Shown here: positions 15,647 to 22,668 of the stretch, in pieces
Layout of the letters: each line of letters opens with the position of its first letter
How positions within the stretch are numbered: the stretch's first letter is position 1
NCBI RefSeq assembly: GCF_943181405.1
Contig: NZ_CALPBY010000009.1
Location: 151,174 to 215,173, forward strand
Source: Cellulosimicrobium sp. Marseille-Q4280
Lineage (GTDB): Bacteria; Actinomycetota; Actinomycetes; Actinomycetales; Cellulomonadaceae
Reading direction: 5' to 3'
Length of the DNA: 64,000 nucleotides
Translations under genes and position numbers: made by a program
Notes under the pieces: model-generated
What the model saw: the letters and a program-made list of their open reading frames with translations, nothing else
What the model was told of the DNA's origin: nothing
Database searches by the model: none

Positions 15647-15793
15647 CGTAGCCGCCTCGCGCGGCACCTGCCCGCGGACCACCTTGCCGGTCCGGCCGCG
15701 GGCCGAGTGGACCGGCGATGGGTGCTCTCGCGGGTCGACCCGAACTCGACTCGCCACAGCCGCCGGACCACCTGCACGGGTGGGCCGGCGTGC

Positions 15794-15866
15794 GCCCGCC
15801 TAGCTCAGAGGTCAGAGCGTCCGCCTTGTAAGCGGAGGGTCGTGGGTTCGACTCCCACGGTGGGCT
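15794..15866 (+). tRNA. tRNA-Thr(TGT)
   Basis: Stem TCCGC/GCGGA, loop CTTGTAA. Acceptor GCCCGCC/GGTGGGC, discriminator T. Third Thr tRNA of the array. Confidence 0.94.
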
Positions 15867-16004
15867 CATGGTCGCGCGACGCGTCCACACCCGGGCCCGG
15901 CCCGGGCAGGCGGCAGGACTCTCCAGCAGGGTGGACTCGGAGACCAGGAATCCGCCCGTCGCACGACCAGCACGACGGCCCGCGCGAGCCGTGATCGCGT
16001 CCCT

Positions 16005-16076
16005 TCCCCGGTAGCTCAACGGCAGAGCGTCCGATTGTTAATCGGCAGGTTCCTGGTTCGAATCCAGGTCGGGGAG
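16005..16076 (+). tRNA. tRNA-Asn(GTT)
   Basis: Loop TTGTTAA in stem CCGA/TCGG. Acceptor TCCCCGG/TCGGGGA, discriminator G. Confidence 0.94.
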
Positions 16077-16135
16077 CGCAGCAGTCGTGGCGCGCAGCAC
16101 CACGGCGTGCACGGGTCGCCCACGTCACGGGCGGT

Positions 16136-16255
16136 GCAGGGCTGCCGGAGCGGCCGAACGGAACCGCCCCCTCGTGGGCGGTGGGATGCACCGCGTCGCC
16201 TGCCCTCGGGTGGGCGCGCGGTGGGTCCCCGGAGGTTCGAATCCTCCGCCCTGTG
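16136..16255 (+). other. Oversized Ser-like tRNA unit (120 nt)
   Basis: Acceptor GCAGGGC/GCCCTGT with discriminator G, Ser-like D arm (TGCCGGAGCGGCCGAA), and T arm GGAGG, TTCGAAT, CCTCC. The anticodon-like stem ACCGCC/GGCGGT encloses CCCTCGTG (8 nt, or 6 nt with a C-G closing pair). A ~45-nt variable region can form a nested hairpin (ACCGCG/CGCGGT outside, CGCC/GGCG inside), far longer than normal Ser arms. Confidence 0.5.
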
Positions 16256-16321
16256 CGTGGGTCCACCAGCGATGCCCAGGCTGCGGCCGAAGCTGGCGTT
16301 GGCCGTCGACAAGGCCACCCT

Positions 16322-16409
16322 GGTAGGTGAACTCCGCGGTGGCGCGGGGCCCCGGTTGCTAACCGGGTGGGTCGCTTCGGCGGCTGAGGTTCGAGCCCTC
16401 CGGCTACCG
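16322..16409 (+). tRNA. tRNA-Ser(GCT)
   Basis: Stem CCCGG/CCGGG, loop TTGCTAA, long variable arm, discriminator G. The acceptor GGTAGGT/GGCTACC has one G-G mismatch. Confidence 0.88.
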
Positions 16410-16411
16410 CG

Positions 16412-16978
16412 TCAGCGGCGCGCCAGGTTCCGCCAGATCGGCAGCCGGCCGACCGCGTCGTACTTGCTCATGAGCACCTGCAGGTCGTTCAGCCCGTGCC
16501 TGGCGGCGTCCAGGTCTGACCGAGCCGCGTCCATCGCGCGCTTGAAGTCGCCGCCGGCCGGCCGTCCGCTGCGGCTCGCCATCCGCGCTCGCACCACAGC
16601 AAGCTCCTGGACGTCGGCGCGTGCCAGGTCCAGCGCCGTGAGCACGCGCGACCCACCGGTCACCAGGCGCGGGGAGACGATCTCCATCTCGATGAGCGTG
16701 GCGCGGGTCTCCTGCATCGCCGGGTCGAGCTCGGCGGGCTCGGGCAGATCCTTGCCCTGGTTGGACTGCTGCATCGACGCCTCGCGCTCCTGCAGCAGGC
16801 GCAGCGAGGTGTTCGCCGCCCGCCAGAACCGCAGGTGCACGTCGCGGCGGCGGTTCGCGGCATCCCCGCGCTGCTGCAGCCGCACTGCGGTCAGGGCCAC
16901 GACGCCGCTGAGGAGAGCTGCGACGAGCGCGACGCCCACCGCGGCGGTCGCGATCACGTTCTCCGGTGTCCAGGTCAC
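16412..16978 (-). CDS. Membrane-anchored coiled-coil hypothetical protein
   Basis: Read from GTG 16978, this is a 188-residue product. Residues ~8-30 form one membrane segment (VIATAAVGVALVAALLSGVV), followed by long Arg/Glu/Gln-rich helices (FWRAANTSLRLLQEREASMQQ and onward), probably coiled coil. It runs opposite to the array and its stop lies 2 bases from the 3' end of tRNA-Ser(GCT). No family recognised. The coding pattern fits a real gene despite its position. Confidence 0.6.
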   Translation of the reverse strand: MTWTPENVIATAAVGVALVAALLSGVVALTAVRLQQRGDAANRRRDVHLRFWRAANTSLRLLQEREASMQQSNQGKDLPEPAELDPAMQETRATLIEMEIVSPRLVTGGSRVLTALDLARADVQELAVVRARMASRSGRPAGGDFKRAMDAARSDLDAARHGLNDLQVLMSKYDAVGRLPIWRNLARR

Positions 16979-17356
16979 ACGCGCACTCTAGTGGCGCGCG
17001 TGCCGGTCTCTGGCGGCCGCACCGCGGCCCCACGACGCTGTCCGAACCCACCGTTCAGACGCCACCCCGGACCTCCCCGGAGCGGTCGAGCGAAGGCGGG
17101 TACGACAGATGCTCCTGGCGGACAGCGCGAGGAGAGCCACCACGAAGCCTGAGTCCGGCGGAGGTGGGTGGCGACCCGGCTCGGGGACGTCGCGCGGCGG
17201 TGCGCGGCGTGCAGAGCGACATGGAAGGTGAACCGGACAGGCGTGCCGGGACCGCCTGGAAAGCGCGTCGGTCGGCCTCGGGCCGGCTGGGGATCACGTC
17301 CTCCTCCTTCCGCCTCGCCGCCTTTGCGGTGCGTCTGGCCCACGACACGGGCTCAT
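16979..17356. other. Array spacer without recognisable gene
   Basis: About 380 bases. ORFs here are artefacts of high GC, and no tRNA-type T arm is visible on either strand. It should hold the promoter for the minus-strand gene at 16978. Confidence 0.5.
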
Positions 17357-17432
17357 GTGGGTGTAGCTCAGCTGGTAGAGCGCGAGGTCGCCATCCTCGA
17401 GGCCGCGGGTTCGAACCCCGTCTCCCACTCCA
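17357..17432 (+). tRNA. tRNA-Gly(GCC) with C33
   Basis: Stem CGAGG/CCTCG, loop TCGCCAT: C at position 33. Acceptor GTGGGTG/CTCCCAC has one T-T mismatch. Discriminator T with encoded CCA. The body resembles tRNA-His, but the anticodon and T73 indicate Gly. Confidence 0.8.
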
Positions 17433-17512
17433 GTCACGCGCTCGGCTCCGGCCGGGCGGGTTGCGGCCATCGCCCAGCCGCACGCGCCCCGGCGCGGACC
17501 TCCGGGGATCTC

Positions 17513-17585
17513 GCGGATGAAGCTCAACAGGTTGAGCGCGACCCTCCCACGGTCGAGGCAGCGGGTTCGAGTCCCGTCATCCGCT
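17513..17585 (+). tRNA. tRNA-Gly(CCC)
   Basis: Stem CGACC/GGTCG, loop CTCCCAC. Acceptor GCGGATG/CATCCGC, discriminator T. Confidence 0.93.
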
Positions 17586-17753
17586 CGAGGCAGGCCACCT
17601 GCCGTCGCGTCGCCCCGCCCGCACCGGGACGGCGAGGCACGAGTGGCAGGAGCGTCCCGCGGCGCCCGACGCCCGGCCTTGACAGCCGGGCACCTTCACC
17701 GCCCCTCAGTAGGGGGTATGGGGAGGCGGGGTGCGACGTCGCGGGGCGATCTT

Positions 17754-17826
17754 GGGGACGTGGCGCAGCTGGTAGCGCACCTGCATGGCATGCAGGGGGT
17801 CGCGGGTTCGAACCCCGCCGTCTCCA
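17754..17826 (+). tRNA. tRNA-Ala(GGC)
   Basis: Stem CCTGC/GCAGG, loop ATGGCAT. Acceptor GGGGACG/CGTCTCC, discriminator A. Confidence 0.93.
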
Positions 17827-17856
17827 CAGGCGCCGGCCCATCATCGGGCCGGACTC

Positions 17857-17929
17857 GCGCTCGTAGCTCAGCGGATAGAGCACCTGCCTCCGGCGCAGGG
17901 GGTCGCAGGTTCGAGTCCTGCCGAGCGCA
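17857..17929 (+). tRNA. tRNA-Arg(CCG)
   Basis: Stem CCTGC/GCAGG, loop CTCCGGC. Acceptor GCGCTCG/CGAGCGC, discriminator A. Confidence 0.94.
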
Positions 17930-17965
17930 CGCAGCATCACCACGTCGGCCCTGTGTGGGCCGCAC

Positions 17966-18038
17966 GCGCGGCTAGCTCAGTTGGTAGAGCGCCGGCACGA
18001 CATGCCGGATGTCCGGGGTTCGAGTCCCTGGTCGCGCA
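17966..18038 (+). tRNA. tRNA-Val(GAC) with C33
   Basis: Stem CCGGC/GCCGG, loop ACGACAT: C at position 33. Acceptor GCGCGGC/GTCGCGC, discriminator A. Confidence 0.88.
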
Positions 18039-18040
18039 CT

Positions 18041-18117
18041 GTGTCCGTAGCTCAGACGGCTAGAGCGCCTGGATGTGGCCCAGGAGGTCGCGGGTTCGAG
18101 TCCCGTCGGACACCCCA
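18041..18117 (+). tRNA. tRNA-His(GTG)
   Basis: Stem CCTGG/CCAGG, loop ATGTGGC. Acceptor GTGTCCG/CGGACAC, discriminator C73 as in other His tRNAs, encoded CCA. The base at -1 is T, so G-1 would have to be added or the 5' end differs. Confidence 0.9.
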
Positions 18118-18120
18118 CGT

Positions 18121-18171
18121 ACCGAGCTCACCGCCGCGCCCCTCCCTGGGCGCGCGGCGGTGAGCTCGGGT
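18121..18171. terminator. Strong hairpin between array segment and minus-strand gene
   Basis: An almost perfect stem of about 20 bp (ACCGAGCTCACCGCCGCGC with small bulges) lies between tRNA-His and the convergent gene at 18176 and probably terminates both. Confidence 0.75.
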
Positions 18172-18175
18172 GCGG

Positions 18176-18742
18176 CTACAGCCAGACGGCGGACAGGATC
18201 TCCTGCTCCTGCCAGGCGTCCTCACCGTCGAGCGCGCGCAGCCCTGCGACGGTGACCTCGACGCGACGGCCGGCCACGTGCACCGTCGTGTCGTCGGGGC
18301 CGTAGTCGTCGTCGGCCTTGAGCCCTTCGGCGCTCAGGCTCTCAGGGGCACGGTAGGTGTCCAGCAGCCCCGTGACCTCGACCTCCAGCGTGAAGGTCAG
18401 GTTCCACAGCTCGTCGCCGTCGTAGTCGTCGACGTGCTGGACGTCGTTGACGTCGACCACGAGGGCACTGGCGTACCAGGCGTCGTGGAGCACCGCCGTC
18501 GTCGACTTCGCTGCCGCGAGCGCCCCCGCGGGGTGCCGCCGGGGCAGCTCGGAGGCGAAGTCGTCGGCCGCGCGGTCGGCCCAGCGCGGCCAGCCGAGCG
18601 AACGGGCTCGTGCGGCGCGCACGACGCCCAGGTGCCGGTTCGGGTCGAGAGCCGCGAGCTCACGCTGCGCGGCGGCGTAGGAGATGCCCTTCGCAGCGGC
18701 CAGTCGGCGCGCGTCACGGGGATCCACAGGGTAGGTCGTCAT
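18176..18742 (-). CDS. Hypothetical protein with N-terminal GISYAAAQREL motif
   Basis: A GAGAG SD precedes ATG 18742, giving 188 residues. Residues ~9-30 (ARRLAAAKGISYAAAQRELAAL) form a short helical motif also seen at the start of the ATPase at 26696 (ALAASRGTTYTAALREHE). The C-terminal ~90 residues are acidic and beta-rich (ALVVDVNDVQHVDDYDGDELWNL onward). Function unknown; the shared N-terminal helix suggests a common docking or processing signal. Confidence 0.65.
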   Translation of the reverse strand: MTTYPVDPRDARRLAAAKGISYAAAQRELAALDPNRHLGVVRAARARSLGWPRWADRAADDFASELPRRHPAGALAAAKSTTAVLHDAWYASALVVDVNDVQHVDDYDGDELWNLTFTLEVEVTGLLDTYRAPESLSAEGLKADDDYGPDDTTVHVAGRRVEVTVAGLRALDGEDAWQEQEILSAVWL

Positions 18743-18959
18743 GATCAGCTCTCTGCTGGGTGCTCGTCCCGCGCCGCGCATCCCAGTCTGCTGCTGGTCT
18801 GACGGTGATGAGGGCCCTGCAGCATCGGCGGTCCCGCCTTGTCCTCGTGGCGGCCGCCGCGGGGCTGGTCGCTCGGAGACCGGTCCATGCCATCACCGGT
18901 GCCTGAGAATGTAGCACCGCCACGAGCGGTGGCGTGGCGTTGTGGAGCGGCACCAGCGC

Positions 18960-18969
18960 TGCCGCACAT
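18960..18969 (+). promoter_or_regulatory. TGCCGCACAT element, 9 nt before ATG 18979
   Basis: Exact copy; the intervening bases are CGGTAGGGC. Confidence 0.7.
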
Positions 18970-18978
18970 CGGTAGGGC

Positions 18979-19365
18979 ATGGCCACCACGACCGTGAACC
19001 GCCCGTCCCTGCCTGCTGTGCCGCAGGGCTGCCCTGCCCCGTCCCGGTTCAAGCTGCTGCTGCAGCCGCTGCGTGACGGGTCGACGTACGGCACGTCGCC
19101 GTACGCCCCGTTCGTGCTCAAGATCGAGTTCGAGGGTGAGCCCGGCCACGTCTCCTTCGACGAGGACTCCGGGCAGCTGTTCGCGCTGCTGATCGGCGGC
19201 GACGGCCGCATCGTCACCGGCCGCACGACGCCCGCGCTGGACGCCGCGCTGGCCTGGTCCTCCCAGGTCTGGGCGGCCGTCTACCGCGAGCTGCTGACCG
19301 GCGGCATCGACCACCTGCGTCTGTGGGCGCTGGCGGCCGGGTTCGCCGTCTGGGAGCAGGACTGA
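18979..19365 (+). CDS. Hypothetical protein in the tRNA array
   Basis: The 128-residue soluble product has a Pro-rich N terminus and a mixed alpha/beta body (FVLKIEFEGEPGHVSFDEDSGQLFALLIGG, then a helix WAAVYRELLTGGIDHLRLWALAAGF). The start is fixed by the element 9 nt upstream and implies a leaderless mRNA. tRNA-Cys follows 34 nt after the stop, so gene and tRNA may share a transcript. No family recognised. Confidence 0.65.
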   Translation: MATTTVNRPSLPAVPQGCPAPSRFKLLLQPLRDGSTYGTSPYAPFVLKIEFEGEPGHVSFDEDSGQLFALLIGGDGRIVTGRTTPALDAALAWSSQVWAAVYRELLTGGIDHLRLWALAAGFAVWEQD

Positions 19366-19398
19366 CCGACCGACCCGCGCGCCCCCGGGCGCGCACCT

Positions 19399-19472
19399 GG
19401 TGCTGTGGCCGAGAGGCGAGGCAGCGGCCTGCAAAGCCGTCCACGCGGGTTCGAATCCCGCCAGCACCTCCA
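19399..19472 (+). tRNA. tRNA-Cys(GCA)
   Basis: Loop CTGCAAA in stem GCGGC/GCCGT. Acceptor GGTGCTG/CAGCACC, discriminator T, encoded CCA. Confidence 0.94.
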
Positions 19473-19478
19473 CCCCGC

Positions 19479-19553
19479 GCCCCTGTAGCTCAGCGGATCC
19501 AGAGCGGCCGGCTCCTACCCGGCAGGTCCCGGGTTCGAGTCCCGGCAGGGGCA
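19479..19553 (+). tRNA. tRNA-Arg(CCT)
   Basis: Stem GCCGG/CCGGC, loop CTCCTAC. Acceptor GCCCCTG/CAGGGGC, discriminator A. Confidence 0.94.
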
Positions 19554-19584
19554 CACCGACGACGCGACGACACCGAGGAGACAC

Positions 19585-20043
19585 GTGGCGACCGACGAGG
19601 ACATCGACTGGGCGCAGAACGCGCGCGAGGCCGCCACCATCCTGGAGGCGCAGATCCCGGGCCTGCGGTTCGAGCGCCGCCGCGGCGACGTCGCCTCCTG
19701 GGGCTCCATCCCGATGCAGGCCTGGGGCATGCTCGACGACGCGCCGTTCTACTTCCGCTTCCGCAGCGACTACGCCTCCCTCGAGGTGTACCCCGGCGGG
19801 CAGGGCCTGGACGAGCGCAACATCCGCGCCCACCGCTCGGTGCGCGCCGTGCTCGTCGCGTCCCGCTCGCGCGTGACCGGCGACCCGTACGCGGGGTACC
19901 TCGGCGGGGCGAAGGCCGCAGAGGTGTTCGCCGACCTGCACGCCCGCCTGGCCCCGCCGAGCGAGGACAACCTGACGACGTCCGAGAGCATCGGCCGCGC
20001 CGTCGAGGCCCTCATGGCCCGCACGGAGCGCAGTGACGGCTGA
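19585..20043 (+). CDS. Hypothetical protein, 152 residues
   Basis: A GAGGAG SD precedes GTG 19585, 31 nt after tRNA-Arg(CCT). The product is soluble with mixed alpha/beta content (PFYFRFRSDYASLEVYPGG is a likely beta pair) and ends in an Arg/Glu helix. There is no known motif. It probably sits on the transcript that carries tRNA-Cys and tRNA-Arg. Confidence 0.6.
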   Translation: MATDEDIDWAQNAREAATILEAQIPGLRFERRRGDVASWGSIPMQAWGMLDDAPFYFRFRSDYASLEVYPGGQGLDERNIRAHRSVRAVLVASRSRVTGDPYAGYLGGAKAAEVFADLHARLAPPSEDNLTTSESIGRAVEALMARTERSDG

Positions 20044-20049
20044 CATCTC

Positions 20050-20059
20050 TGCCGCACAT
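20050..20059 (+). promoter_or_regulatory. TGCCGCACAT element, 34 nt before ATG 20094
   Basis: Exact copy. The gene has a GAGGAG SD, matching the long-gap class. Confidence 0.6.
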
Positions 20060-20093
20060 CAGCACGGGGACCACCCGAGCCTGAGGAGCGACA

Positions 20094-20566
20094 TGAGCAC
20101 CGACACCACCGCCGAGCCCGCGGGCCTGCCCGCCGAGACCGTGCTGCACACCACCAGCGGGCTCGCGAGTGTGGCCGACCTGGCCGCGACCGGCCGACCG
20201 GTGCACCTGCTGGCCCGTGGCCGCAAGGGCGGCATCGGGCACGCCAAGGCCCGCATCGTGCCAGTCGAGGGCGCCGCGACGCTGGTCCAGGTGGGGCTGG
20301 AGCACGGCGACGCCGTGGTGCTGGCCGCCACGCAGGGCGTCATCGCGCCGAGCGGCGACGTCCGGTGGGCCCACGAGCTCGCCGCCGGCACCGCCGTCGC
20401 GAGCACCCGCCCCCGCGGCTTCCGCGGCTGCGTCACCCCGAACCGCCAGCAGGTGCGGTCGGTCGCCAAGGTCGCCGAGCGCCAGCCGGTGTACCGGGTC
20501 ATCGCGCCTGGGTACGTCGGCGTCGCGACGGCGGCAGGGATCTACGTCCAGGTCGACCAGGCCTGA
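20094..20566 (+). CDS. Stand-alone Hint (intein-like) domain protein
   Basis: The 157-residue product reads as one Hint fold. An N-terminal block (AETVLHTTSGLASVADLAATGRP) resembles intein block A, a central block (AATQGVIAPSGDVRWAHELAAG) resembles the TPDH..G.W..A.EL..GD pattern, and the end (VRSVAKVAERQPVYRVIAPG, GVATAAGIYVQV) resembles blocks F and G. The nucleophile position is Thr rather than Cys, the block B His is missing, and there is no HN/S extein junction, so splicing is unlikely. It may be a decayed intein or a Hint fold reused for binding. There are no flanking extein parts. Confidence 0.6.
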
Positions 20567-20643
20567 GCGTGCACGTAGGGCCTCCGCGGGCCCTCCGGCC
20601 ACCGAGCCGGTGACGACGAGGTCGTCGAGCAAACCGCGGGCGA

Positions 20644-20717
20644 TGGGCACTAGCACAACTGGCAGTTGCGCCCGGCTCTGGACCGGGAGGTTCCAGGTTC
20701 GAATCCTGGGTGCCCAG
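20644..20717 (+). tRNA. tRNA-Gln(CTG)
   Basis: Stem CCCGG/CCGGG, loop CTCTGGA. Acceptor TGGGCAC/GTGCCCA, discriminator G. Confidence 0.95.
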
Positions 20718-20893
20718 CTCGAGGTCGAACGCCACCCGGATCCGCCGCACGCACCGCGGCGCCCGGGCGGGCACGGCCAGTCCTACCAGGCCCCAGTCCC
20801 AGGGGGCCCTTGCCGGTGCGAGCCGGTGGTGGGCAACGACGTCGCGGCACCGGGTGCGCTCGGGGCGGGCGTCGCGCAACACCTGGGACGCGA

Positions 20894-20967
20894 CGGGATG
20901 TGGCGCAGCTTGGTAGCGCGCGCGGCTGGGGGCCGCGAGGTCGCAGGTTCGAACCCTGTCATCCCGA
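20894..20967 (+). tRNA. tRNA-Pro(GGG)
   Basis: Stem CGCGG/CCGCG, loop CTGGGGG. Acceptor CGGGATG/CATCCCG, discriminator A. Confidence 0.93.
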
Positions 20968-21015
20968 CTCGTCGCCGGCTCGCCCGGCGCACCGCCGGCC
21001 ACCGCGCCGGCACCT

Positions 21016-21088
21016 GGCTCCCTAGCTCAGTTGGTAGAGCGCTCGACTGAAAATCGAGAGGTCACCGGTTCGACCCCGGTGGGCGCCA
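21016..21088 (+). tRNA. tRNA-Phe(GAA)
   Basis: Stem CTCGA/TCGAG, loop CTGAAAA. Acceptor GGCTCCC/GGGCGCC has one T-C mismatch; discriminator A. Confidence 0.9.
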
Positions 21089-21402
21089 CGCAGCCGTCCG
21101 TGACCGCGGGCGGCAGCTCGGGGCTGACCGGTTTCGATCGGGCCCAGGGCGGTTGTTCAGGTCGAGCCGAGGCAGGCGACGCACCCTCGCAAATCAGGTG
21201 TCGCACCAAGAAGCGCCAAGCGCGACTTCGCCCTCACCGCGTAGCGGTGACGTCCGCGGCCGGGAAGTCCTGCCCCGAGCCGTACGGGCGCCGAGAAGCA
21301 GGACTCACCCCTTCGGCCGCGTCACGTGCGGGCCGTGCGGGGGACACCTCCACGTGACGACCAGGCGCTGCATCCGGCCCCCTCGGCAGCGCTCGGAACC
21401 CC
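21089..21402. other. Array tail without recognisable gene
   Basis: About 310 bases with a locally lower-GC patch (around 21190-21230). No convincing ORF or tRNA. It may hold decayed array material. Confidence 0.4.
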
Positions 21403-21476
21403 GGGGCCGGTGACGCTCGTGAGGATCCCTTTCTGCCGTCCGGTCCGAGACGCGGGTTCGACTCCCGCCAGCTCCA
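21403..21476 (+). other. tRNA-like unit with expanded anticodon loop
   Basis: Acceptor GGGGCCG/CAGCTCC (one mismatch), discriminator A, good T arm (GCGGG, TTCGACT, CCCGC). The only pairing anticodon stem, GGATC/GGTCC, leaves a 14-nt loop that includes TTTCTG. Isotype unresolved (Glu, Lys or Gln possible). Confidence 0.4.
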
Positions 21477-21552
21477 CAACCCGAGGCCCGTCGCCCGCGC
21501 GCACCCAACGCGCCGGCGCCTGGCCGCTCCTTCTCGTCTCTGTGCAGCCCAC

Positions 21553-21562
21553 TGCCGCACAT
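21553..21562 (+). promoter_or_regulatory. TGCCGCACAT element upstream of HNH/deaminase operon
   Basis: Exact copy 51 nt before ATG 21614, which has an AGAGGAG SD. Confidence 0.6.
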
Positions 21563-21613
21563 GTACTTAGCGAGCCCCGACACCCTGCCGGGAGCCGACC
21601 AGAGGAGACGACG

Positions 21614-22060
21614 ATGGCCGCCCAGCCCGGCGTGCTCGTGCTGAACGCGGGCATGGAGCCGCTGCACCGCGTCACGCTGCAGCACGCGGTGCGCATGCTG
21701 GTTCGCAAGGTCGCCGTCGTCCACGAGGCCGCCACCGGCAAGATCGGCCCCTACGAGCGCCCGCGCGTGCTGCGCCTGGTCCGCTACGTCGCGATGGGGT
21801 GGGCCTACGCCCGCACCGGGTACGGCCCCGTCTCCAAGCAGGCGGTGCGCCGCCGTGACGGCGCCTGCGCGTACTGCGGCGGCCCGCCCGACACCGTCGA
21901 CCACGTCCAGCCCAAGTCCCGCGGTGGGGCGAGCTCGTGGCTCAACCTCGTCGGCGCGTGCGTGCCGTGCAACCAGTTCAAGGCCGACCGCACGCCTGAG
22001 GAGGCTGGCATGACCCTGCTCATCACCCCGTACGACCCGACCCTGCGGCGCGCGGCGTGA
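21614..22060 (+). CDS. HNH endonuclease
   Basis: The 148-residue protein has an N-terminal region of ~75 residues and a C-terminal HNH domain: Zn pair CAYCGG, DHVQPKSRGG with the catalytic His, N in SSWLNLVGAC, and the second Zn pair CVPCNQFK. HNH nucleases nick or cut DNA in homing, restriction or packaging roles. It is translationally coupled (GTGA overlap) to the deaminase gene. Its target cannot be read from sequence. Confidence 0.88.
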   Translation: MAAQPGVLVLNAGMEPLHRVTLQHAVRMLVRKVAVVHEAATGKIGPYERPRVLRLVRYVAMGWAYARTGYGPVSKQAVRRRDGACAYCGGPPDTVDHVQPKSRGGASSWLNLVGACVPCNQFKADRTPEEAGMTLLITPYDPTLRRAA

Positions 22061-22506
22061 GCCCGGTCGTCGTCGGCGAGCCGCAGACGCGACCCGACTG
22101 GGACGAGTGGCTGCTGGGCATCGCGCTGGCCGTGTCCCGGCGCGCCGACTGCCGCCGCCGCCAGGTCGGCGCCGTCGCGATGCACAACGACACCCACCGC
22201 ATCCTGGGGACCGGGTACAACGGCTACCCCGCGGGCAAGCCCGGCTGCCTGAGCGCCGGCGCCTGCCCGCGGGGCCAGCGGTCCTACGAGGAGGTCTCTG
22301 CGTCGACGACGTACGTCGGCTCGGCGACCGGCTCGTGCGACGCGCTGCACGCCGAGGAGAACCTGATGCTGGAGCTGACCCGCGAGGAGCGGGCGAACTG
22401 CACCATCGGCGTCACCGACGAGCCGTGCCCGAACTGCCGGCGCGTGCTGGCCGGTTCCGGCGTCCGTCGCGTGATCTGGCCCGGCGGCGAGCTCACCTTC
22501 GACTGA
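22057..22506 (+). CDS. Cytidine/deoxycytidylate deaminase family protein
   Basis: This 149-residue protein shows the deaminase zinc site: HAEEN at about residue 103 (His ligand and catalytic Glu) and PCPNC about 30 residues later (two Cys ligands). The spacing and length suit the ComEB/dCMP deaminase group, with an extra Cys pair (CLSAGACPRG) in the insert, as in enzymes with a structural zinc. It would supply dUMP for thymidylate synthesis, which fits an element with its own polymerase. The start overlaps the HNH stop. Confidence 0.85.
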   Translation: MSPVVVGEPQTRPDWDEWLLGIALAVSRRADCRRRQVGAVAMHNDTHRILGTGYNGYPAGKPGCLSAGACPRGQRSYEEVSASTTYVGSATGSCDALHAEENLMLELTREERANCTIGVTDEPCPNCRRVLAGSGVRRVIWPGGELTFD

Positions 22507-22592
22507 CCCGCCGACGTGGCCCCTCCGATGTATGACACCCGGACGTGTGGGCGCGGCGACACACCACCAATCCTCCCCTCGGCGACGTCCAC

Positions 22593-22607
22593 AGGTGACA
22601 TACAGTC
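22593..22607 (+). promoter_or_regulatory. Candidate promoter -10 (TACAGT) for the surface protein
   Basis: GGTGACATACAGTCG contains TACAGT about 60 nt before ATG 22669. A near-inverse of TGTCATACA lies at 22529. The -35 is unclear. Confidence 0.35.
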
Positions 22608-22668
22608 GAGGGGTGATCACCGCCCCGACCCCGGGGCGTTTCGTACGTACGGCAGGAGACCCTCGCAG

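Noticed and set aside
14924-16019. Long minus-strand ORFs across the tRNA array
   Set aside because: They run through clear tRNA genes and consist of Arg/Pro/Gly-rich shadow sequence.
11140-21500. CRISPR array
   Set aside because: The repeated units are tRNA genes with different sequence, not short identical repeats with equal spacers.
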